Below are positions 59,301 through 64,000 of a stretch of 64,000 bases of DNA, one piece after another; the stretch's first letter is position 1, and every line of letters starts with the position of its first letter. The DNA is from Paenibacillus ehimensis NBRC 15659. GTDB lineage: Bacteria; Bacillota; Bacilli; Paenibacillales; NBRC-103111. A model generated the notes under the pieces. It had not been told where the DNA came from and made no database searches. It was given only the letters and a program-made list of their open reading frames with translations. Made by a program: the position numbers and the translations under genes. The stretch covers positions 124,001 through 188,000 of the forward strand of contig NZ_BILX01000001.1 of NCBI RefSeq assembly GCF_004000785.1, written 5' to 3'.

Positions 59301-59462
59301 CTTAGCGGTCATCGCGGCTGGATTTACTGTATCCGGGGCTCTTTCGGACTGAGGGACTCGGCATCGACCGACAAAATCCGTATCGACGGCACCGGACAGA
59401 CCGCTCTGGGCAATGCAAGCGCTACCTCGCTGTATTTCGCAGACGCCGACCAAGTCCGGTAA
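59301..59462 (+). pseudogene. Short C-terminal remnant, DUF5050-like
   Basis: Between acoR and its terminator an open frame without start reads GWIYCIRGS ... TDKIRIDGTGQTALGNAS ... ATSLYFADADQVR and stops at 59460-59462. The GWIY ... IRIDGTGQTxL pattern resembles one repeat of DUF5050 propeller-like domains of secreted proteins. Probably the decayed end of a lost gene. Confidence 0.35.
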
Positions 59463-59503
59463 GTAACCCTTTTACCCGATTCGGGTTCTCCTAAGAGACA
59501 AAA

Positions 59504-59548
59504 TAAAACCTCCAGGATCACGCTTTGCCGTGATTTTGGAGGTTTTAT
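59504..59548. terminator. Bidirectional terminator downstream of acoR and yqkE
   Basis: ataaaacctccaggatcacg-ctttgc-cgtgattttggaggttttat: 20 bp arms with one mismatch, A/T-rich at both ends; it can serve both convergent genes. Confidence 0.85.
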
Positions 59549-59561
59549 CGTTCTTTCCGGC

Positions 59562-59822
59562 TTACTTGTACTTCTTCCAGTCCATGCCGCTGTTGTTCAG
59601 CAAATATTCGAAGTCGTTGTCCAGCCGCTTCTGCTCGGCCTTGCGGGCGGCTTCCGCCTGCTTTCTCGCTTCCTCGCGCTGAATTTCGGCTTCGGCCTTC
59701 ATCTGATCCGCCTGCGCTTTCAGCTTGTTGACAACATCCGGATTCAACAGATCCTTCAGCGTAGCGGGTTTGTCATGGGAAGCGGCGCTCGGAGGAGCCG
59801 CCGGCTTGTTTTTCTTCGCCAT
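59562..59822 (-). CDS. YqkE-like small protein (DUF3886)
   Basis: 86 residues. After a Lys/Pro/Ala-rich N-terminus comes TLKDLLNPDVVNKLKAQADQMKAEAEIQREEARKQAEAARKAEQKRLDNDFEYLLNNSGMDWKKYK, a long charged helix with a conserved end. This is the DUF3886 family found across Bacillales (YqkE in B. subtilis); function unknown. ATG 59822 follows aaaggtgag. Longer frame upstream overlaps the phosphatase gene and is not supported. Confidence 0.87.
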   Translation of the reverse strand: MAKKNKPAAPPSAASHDKPATLKDLLNPDVVNKLKAQADQMKAEAEIQREEARKQAEAARKAEQKRLDNDFEYLLNNSGMDWKKYK

Positions 59823-59839
59823 GGCACTCACCTTTCGCG

Positions 59840-60376
59840 TTAATTTTCGAATACATACAGCTTGCCGTTCTCCGGCGTGCCGTACTTCGGTCCCCGGAAA
59901 CCGCGCGCCAGCAAGGCTTTTCTCATCGTCATCATCAAGGCGGCATGGCTGACGATCAGCACATTCCCGTCGCCCTGCCGGAAAATCTCGTCCAGGACGG
60001 CGTCGGCCCGTTTTCTGACATGGCCCAAGCTTTCGGGCATCGACCGGGGGGCCATAAACCAAGCGGTTTTGATCAGCACCGCCCACATCATGAGCGGCAG
60101 CCGTACCTTCGTCCGGAACGACGGAGGCGAAACCTCGCGCAGCGTTTTCCATTGCGTAATCGTCCCGTCAAAAATATGCTCGGCCGTGCGGGCCGCTCTG
60201 GGCATATCGCTGGCATAACACCGGTTCCATTCGATGCCGCCCAAGTCGGTCTGACCCAGCTCGATGTCGGATTCATCGTACTCCGCGAACCATTGGTCGA
60301 GCTCCTTGGCCGAGATTAGAAATTGCGACGGATACTCTTTTTTGACTTTATAATGCCGAACCAAACCGACTTTCAT
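59840..60376 (-). CDS. Histidine phosphatase family protein
   Basis: 178 residues (183 if ATG 60391 is used). The phosphoglycerate mutase-like fold shows MKVGLVRHYKV at the start: catalytic His 8 is present, but the usual RHG is RHY. Later motifs: CYASDMPRAARTAEHIF (second Arg), TLREVSPPSF, and NVLIVSHAALMM with the second catalytic His. Probably a small-molecule or protein phosphatase. The ribosome binding site is weak for both starts. It lies 17 bp before the yqkE-like gene on the same strand. Confidence 0.83.
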   Translation of the reverse strand: MKVGLVRHYKVKKEYPSQFLISAKELDQWFAEYDESDIELGQTDLGGIEWNRCYASDMPRAARTAEHIFDGTITQWKTLREVSPPSFRTKVRLPLMMWAVLIKTAWFMAPRSMPESLGHVRKRADAVLDEIFRQGDGNVLIVSHAALMMTMRKALLARGFRGPKYGTPENGKLYVFEN

Positions 60377-60495
60377 TTCTGTACCAACCATCCTCGCACG
60401 CAGAAGTCCGTCTCTTTATCATACCTCGGGATGGACTCGATGTTAAAGGGCCAGTTTCCCTATATCGATTTTTTCGGCCGCTGCGGCCCTGTCGG

Positions 60496-60924
60496 TTACC
60501 GGCTGGCAACCGGAGGCAGCGGTTTCCCGCTGCGGATCAGGCGGACCCCGTCCTTGCAGACGCCGTAACGCTCCCAAGGACAGGTCTCGCACAGCAGGCC
60601 GATGTCGTTCGGACGCATGGACGCGGACACGGCGGCGCAGATGTCCGCCCACGTCATCGTGGCGCCGGTATGCAGTCCAAGCTTGCCCAGCACGCGATCG
60701 TCCCGGTCGTATACGCTATGACCGTCGCAATGCGGGGGCTGGTCCTTGGGAAACGCGCTGCAGATGTCGTCGGGTCCTTCGACAAGCTCGATTCGGGTGT
60801 CCGGATGCTTCCGGAGCGTTTCGTACACGGCCGTCATATTGTCGCAAAACGATTCGGAGTACCCCATTCCACGGTACCCGAGCAGACAAAGCAGATGATG
60901 GCCGCGGAGCCGGATGCTGTTCAT
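60496..60924 (-). CDS. DUF1284 protein with Cys cluster
   Basis: 142 residues. SIRLRGHHLLCLLGYRGMGYSESFCDNM is the DUF1284 opening; later Cys are at DDICSAFP, PPHCDGHSVYDRDD, WADICAAV and LLCETCPWERYGVCKDG. The Cys pattern suggests an iron-sulfur or zinc site. Function unknown. ATG 60924 follows ggagag; ATG 60939 is inside that area. Confidence 0.87.
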   Translation of the reverse strand: MNSIRLRGHHLLCLLGYRGMGYSESFCDNMTAVYETLRKHPDTRIELVEGPDDICSAFPKDQPPHCDGHSVYDRDDRVLGKLGLHTGATMTWADICAAVSASMRPNDIGLLCETCPWERYGVCKDGVRLIRSGKPLPPVASR

Positions 60925-61022
60925 AGGGCGTCTCTCCATTTCCGCATAGAGGTTTGGGATGATTTATTGTTAACTAATTATAGCATATTCGGGTTAACGA
61001 ATCATCCATGCCATGAGACGGC

Positions 61023-61057
61023 AAAAAACCGGCAGAAGAGTCGATCCTCTGCCGGTA
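61023..61057 (-). terminator. Terminator after the ECF41-type sigma gene
   Basis: On the reverse strand ccggcagag-gatcga-ctcttctgccgg followed by six T. Confidence 0.78.
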
Positions 61058-61068
61058 CGCCGGACGAG

Positions 61069-62019
61069 CTATAGAACATGCTTTAATTTATCCGGGTTGA
61101 GTACGAGATAAATGCCGGTAATCCGGTTATGCCGGGTCTGGAACGAAATAACGCTGGAAATCCGCCCGTCCGTATAAGAAACAAGGCCGGTCTGCCCGTT
61201 GACATCGGCGAAGCGAATCGATAACGATCCCGCCAATTTGTGCATAATTCCTTCCAGAAAGCGCGCGATCCGTTCGGCGGTCTGAATGGGACGAACCGCC
61301 GCGGTAACTTTGCCGCCTCCGTCGGAGTACAGAACGGCATCCGCGGACAGGACGTCCATCAATTGCGCGAGATTACCCGCGGTCAGCGCTTGGACGAACC
61401 GTTCGATCAAATCGCCGGTCTGCTCCGTTGACAGATGCGCTTCCCTGCGCCCCGCCGGCATGACGGGCTGCCGTTCGTCTCCGGGATCGGGCAAGCCGCT
61501 GACCGCCCGCTTCGCACGGTGAAAGATTTGGCGGCAGTTTGTGCTGCTCTTGCCTACGATCTCGGCAATCTCATCGTACTCATACTGCAGCACCTCGCGC
61601 AGCAGAAATACCGCCCGTTCCGTCCACGAGAGCTGCTGCAGCAGCAGCAGGTAGGCGGTGGAAATCGACTCCTTCTGCAAGTAACGGAGGGACGGCTCGC
61701 TTTCGCTGTCCCTTTCGGCAACTAACGGTTCGGGCAGCCAAGGCCCCACATAAACCTCGCGCTGCCTGCTTGCCGAGCGGAGCCGGTCGATGCAGCGGTT
61801 CGTGACCAGCTTGCATAGGTAAGATTTCATATTTTGAACGTGATCCAGCTTCGTTTCATTCACATACAGGAATGCCTCCTGCACGATGTCCTCCGCATCC
61901 ATCACGCTCCCCAGCATGCGATAGGCAAGGGAAAACAGCAGGGGCTTGTAGGAAACGTACAGCTCTCCGGCCGATTCGGCAGGTTCCATCTTCTGCGCCT
62001 CCTTTTCCATGTCCGGCAT
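61069..62019 (-). CDS. ECF41-type RNA polymerase sigma factor with C-terminal SnoaL-like domain
   Basis: 316 residues. Region 2: ELYVSYKPLLFSLAYRMLGSVMDAEDIVQEAFL and LCKLVTNRCIDRLRSA. Region 4: LLLLQQLSWTERAVFLLREVLQYEYDEIAEIVGKSSTNCRQIFHRAKR. C-terminal ~120 residues form a SnoaL/NTF2-like domain (LIERFVQALTAGNLAQLMDVLSADAVLYSDGGGK), the mark of group ECF41, where it acts in place of an anti-sigma factor. ECF41 genes usually neighbour an oxidoreductase or COE-type gene; here a flavoprotein gene ends 10 bp upstream. Confidence 0.92.
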   Translation of the reverse strand: MPDMEKEAQKMEPAESAGELYVSYKPLLFSLAYRMLGSVMDAEDIVQEAFLYVNETKLDHVQNMKSYLCKLVTNRCIDRLRSASRQREVYVGPWLPEPLVAERDSESEPSLRYLQKESISTAYLLLLQQLSWTERAVFLLREVLQYEYDEIAEIVGKSSTNCRQIFHRAKRAVSGLPDPGDERQPVMPAGRREAHLSTEQTGDLIERFVQALTAGNLAQLMDVLSADAVLYSDGGGKVTAAVRPIQTAERIARFLEGIMHKLAGSLSIRFADVNGQTGLVSYTDGRISSVISFQTRHNRITGIYLVLNPDKLKHVL

Positions 62020-62029
62020 CGGTTTTCCT

Positions 62030-63358
62030 TTAGACGCTTAGCAGCGAGACCGGCTCGGCGCCCGCGCGTCTGCCGATCCGGTCCAGCTCCGCGGCGGCTT
62101 GCCGGGCTGCTCTTCTTGCGCTGGCTGCCGCGGCATCCGCCAGCATTTCTCCGTGACTCGCCCAGTCTCCCGCGACATACAGACCGCGAATTTCCGGTAC
62201 GGCAGGCCCGGGAAACCGGCTGGTCCGCCCGAGGTGCATATAATCGTGAACGACCGGCATCGCAGGCAAATACTGCCGCTCCACCACCTCGCGCTCCCAG
62301 CCCGGATGCAGCAGGCTCATCGTCTGCTCCAGCATCCGCTCGTCCGCCTTGGGCTCGCTCCCGCCGGTATTGTTATATTTGAGCAGATGTACGACTATTG
62401 TACCATGCTCGCTTAGCTTGGCGCTCGCGGATTGATTGCTGAAAAAGACCGGCTGGTCCAGCCCGAAAGCGAGATTCCGTCCCGGGATAGGAAGCCGCTT
62501 CAACCCGAGGTCCAGACAAGCGGCCATGGAAGACCGGGCTTCTTCTTTCCAGCGCCGCAGCATAGTATGCTCCGCGTTCCGTACCAACCGGTACGTATCC
62601 GCCGGCGGCAGCGTGCTGATCACCTGAGACAGCTCGAACGTCTCGCCGTCGGAGCACGTTACCCGGCTTACGGCTCCGTCCGTCTGCTCGACGGCGCTTA
62701 CCGCTTTGCCGGATAGGATGTGCACGCCGGCCGAAACGGCTAAGGCTTCAAGCCGGTCGACGATCGTCTGCCATCCCCCGTTGATATACAGCACGCCGTT
62801 TTTCAGCGAGCGCTGCACCTGCTTCAATACCGGCCCGGCCGCCTGCAGGTCGGGGTCTTGGGTGAAGGTGGCCGTCCGGCACAGCGCGTAGAAAATATGC
62901 CGCGCCATCGGCTCGCCGATTTCCTTCTCCGCCCACTCCCGGAGGCTGGCCGTCTCCAGCGTATCCGTCGCGATCCGGCCCAGCTTGAACAGCAGCCGCA
63001 CCAGCTCCGTTTTCCCGCGCCACGAGAGCAGCGGGGAGGCCAGCAGCTTCACCGGATCGGCCGGCATAGGAAAAACCTGGTTGTGCCAGATGGCGAACGG
63101 GCTGGACGAAGCGCGGCCCCCTTCGAGCTGCACGCCCCATTCCTGCAGCACGGCGTGCAGCTCTCCGCCGAGATACAGCGCATGACCGCCGAGATTGAAC
63201 AGCACGCCGCGTTTGTCGGCGGTTCTGGCCCGGCCGCCCATTCGGTTCGATTTTTCCAATAGAACGACCGATTTGCCCGCCCGTGCCAGCTCGATGGCGG
63301 CAATCCAACCTGCAAGTCCTCCGCCGATGACGGCGGCATCGTACCGTTTCCGATTCAT
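62030..63358 (-). CDS. FAD-dependent amine oxidase / phytoene desaturase-like oxidoreductase
   Basis: 442 residues. N-terminal FAD motif YDAAVIGGGLAGWIAAIELARAGKSVVLLEKSNRMGGRARTADKRG is complete, with the GGRA loop. C-terminal FAD contact: PEIRGLYVAGDWASHGEMLADAAAASARRAARQA. The substrate is unknown. It is the first gene of a pair with the ECF41 sigma factor, and a promoter of ECF41 type lies upstream. ATG 63358 is chosen; a longer frame upstream overlaps the other ECF gene region. Confidence 0.88.
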   Translation of the reverse strand: MNRKRYDAAVIGGGLAGWIAAIELARAGKSVVLLEKSNRMGGRARTADKRGVLFNLGGHALYLGGELHAVLQEWGVQLEGGRASSSPFAIWHNQVFPMPADPVKLLASPLLSWRGKTELVRLLFKLGRIATDTLETASLREWAEKEIGEPMARHIFYALCRTATFTQDPDLQAAGPVLKQVQRSLKNGVLYINGGWQTIVDRLEALAVSAGVHILSGKAVSAVEQTDGAVSRVTCSDGETFELSQVISTLPPADTYRLVRNAEHTMLRRWKEEARSSMAACLDLGLKRLPIPGRNLAFGLDQPVFFSNQSASAKLSEHGTIVVHLLKYNNTGGSEPKADERMLEQTMSLLHPGWEREVVERQYLPAMPVVHDYMHLGRTSRFPGPAVPEIRGLYVAGDWASHGEMLADAAAASARRAARQAAAELDRIGRRAGAEPVSLLSV

Positions 63359-63393
63359 CTTATCCCCTCCATTTTTGCCTTTCTGCCAATTAA

Positions 63394-63420
63394 GGCGGGC
63401 GGGGGGCCGCTTTTGTGACA
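63394..63420 (-). promoter_or_regulatory. ECF41-type promoter of the oxidoreductase gene
   Basis: On the reverse strand TGTCACA, 16 nt, CGCC. Known ECF41 promoters have TGTCACA and CGTC; only one base differs. It lies 36 bp before the oxidoreductase start, so the sigma factor probably drives its own operon. Confidence 0.6.
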
Positions 63421-63456
63421 GAGGACGGAGGTCAAAGAAAAATTTTTTGGCCGGAG

Positions 63457-63482
63457 AGAAAGTTTTCCAATCCGGCAGCGTC
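63457..63482 (+). promoter_or_regulatory. Possible ECF promoter of the second sigma gene
   Basis: AGAAAG, 16 nt, CGTC. SigW/SigX-type promoters read TGAAAC, N16, CGTA/C. Match is partial (two differences in -35). Confidence 0.35.
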
Positions 63483-63550
63483 ATACTTAGTGTAACTGCC
63501 GCAAAAGGCAGATGCTGCGCAGCGAACCTTTTGGGACAGGGAGGGCCAGG

Positions 63551-64000
63551 ATGGACAATGACATCGAAATCGTTGAGCGGATTCTGAATGGAGACAAGCA
63601 GGCATTCGCTCGAATTATCGATAAATACAAGGGAAGGGTATTTTCCCTGCTTCGGCGCATGCTGGGTCATTCGCCGGATATGCAGGATATTGCCCAAGAG
63701 GTGTTCATCAAAGCGTATAATCATTTGAACGAGTATACGCCGGGGCACAGCTTTTCCGCGTGGCTGTACCGGATCGCGGCCAACCGCTGTATCGACGAGC
63801 TCCGCAAGCGCAAGCGCAGACCCGACATCACCGGCTTCGACGCTGAGTTCATGCAGGGAGAAACTCCGGAAACCGCCTATCTGGAAAAGGAACGGAGACA
63901 GGCGTTGGAGCAGCGGATTATGGAGCTCGATCAGAGCCAGCGCGCGGTATTTGTGATGAGATATGTGCAGCATTTAAGTTATCAGGAAATGGCGGAACGG
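63551..64000 (+). CDS. ECF sigma factor, SigW-like (3' end outside window)
   Basis: 150 residues are seen before the window ends. Region 2: AFARIIDKYKGRVFSLLRRMLGHSPDMQDIAQEVFIKAYNHL and SFSAWLYRIAANRCIDELRKRKR. Region 4 starts with LDQSQRAVFVMRYVQHLSYQEMAER. Of the SigW/RpoE-like ECF group that answers cell-envelope stress; an anti-sigma gene would be expected next, outside the window. ATG 63551 follows gggaggg. Confidence 0.92.
   Translation, partial: MDNDIEIVERILNGDKQAFARIIDKYKGRVFSLLRRMLGHSPDMQDIAQEVFIKAYNHLNEYTPGHSFSAWLYRIAANRCIDELRKRKRRPDITGFDAEFMQGETPETAYLEKERRQALEQRIMELDQSQRAVFVMRYVQHLSYQEMAER

Overview
The window looks like the chromosome of a moderately GC-rich, endospore-former-type Bacillota, most likely Paenibacillaceae (Paenibacillus or a close relative). 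The reasons are strong AGGAGG-type ribosome binding sites, CcpA-type cre operators, a SigL (sigma-54) acetoin operon with AcoR, and several families typical of Bacillales (YqeB, YqkE/DUF3886, AadK, DhaS/DhaQ, CidR-CidA-CidB, MocR). The species call is inference; no rRNA or tRNA gene is present.

Layout. 1-2.3 kb: tail of a sensor kinase, a lipoprotein gene, a roughly 315 bp foldback (MITE-like) element and an AHSA1/SRPBCC protein. 2.8-10.3 kb: one forward gene set of two ABC-2 permeases, two radical SAM proteins, a Gfo/Idh/MocA oxidoreductase, an acyl carrier protein and two divergent KAS III-like proteins, closed by a terminator. This set fits no pathway I can name and is the best candidate for an undescribed biosynthetic system. 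10.3-13.3 kb: an AT-rich block with an ISL3 transposase, an MFS exporter and an ArsR regulator, probably acquired by transfer. 13.7-16.5 kb: a methyltransferase, YqeB and an AadK-type adenylyltransferase with a short in-frame leader ORF. 16.6-20.2 kb: a dihydroxyacetone regulon, with fused DhaK-DhaL kinase divergent from dhaS-dhaQ and a DhaS-like operator and cre site between them.

20.3-23.7 kb: a kinase-like phosphotransferase, an MFS protein and an unknown protein. 23.9-34.1 kb: an AraC regulator, a complete Liv-type ABC importer and hutG-hutU-hutI, with a cre site in front; hutH is absent, so the importer is probably for histidine, urocanate or a related compound. 34.2-36.0 kb: a TnpB-only IS200/IS605-type element beside a frameshifted fibronectin-III gene remnant. 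36.1-45.7 kb: VOC, AraC, MocR and GNAT genes, a 41 bp tandem repeat array, hairpin repeats, AlkD, a DUF1905/YdeI protein, a divergent MFS/SgrR-like pair and a polysaccharide deacetylase.

45.9-50.9 kb: a secreted 5'-nucleotidase with LysM, a YhdH-type reductase, and cidR divergent from cidA-cidB. 51.2-59.3 kb: an acetoin catabolic operon acoA-acoB-acoC-acoL-bdhA with a textbook -24/-12 promoter and a large palindrome upstream, followed by acoR under a cre-overlapped promoter. 59.5-64 kb: YqkE, a histidine phosphatase, a DUF1284 protein, an ECF41-type sigma factor with a flavoprotein behind a matching promoter, and the start of a second ECF sigma gene.

The region is dominated by conditional carbon and amino-acid use (dihydroxyacetone, histidine, acetoin) under catabolite control, with mobile DNA and repeats between blocks. 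All calls come from reading sequence and translations; no database search was made.
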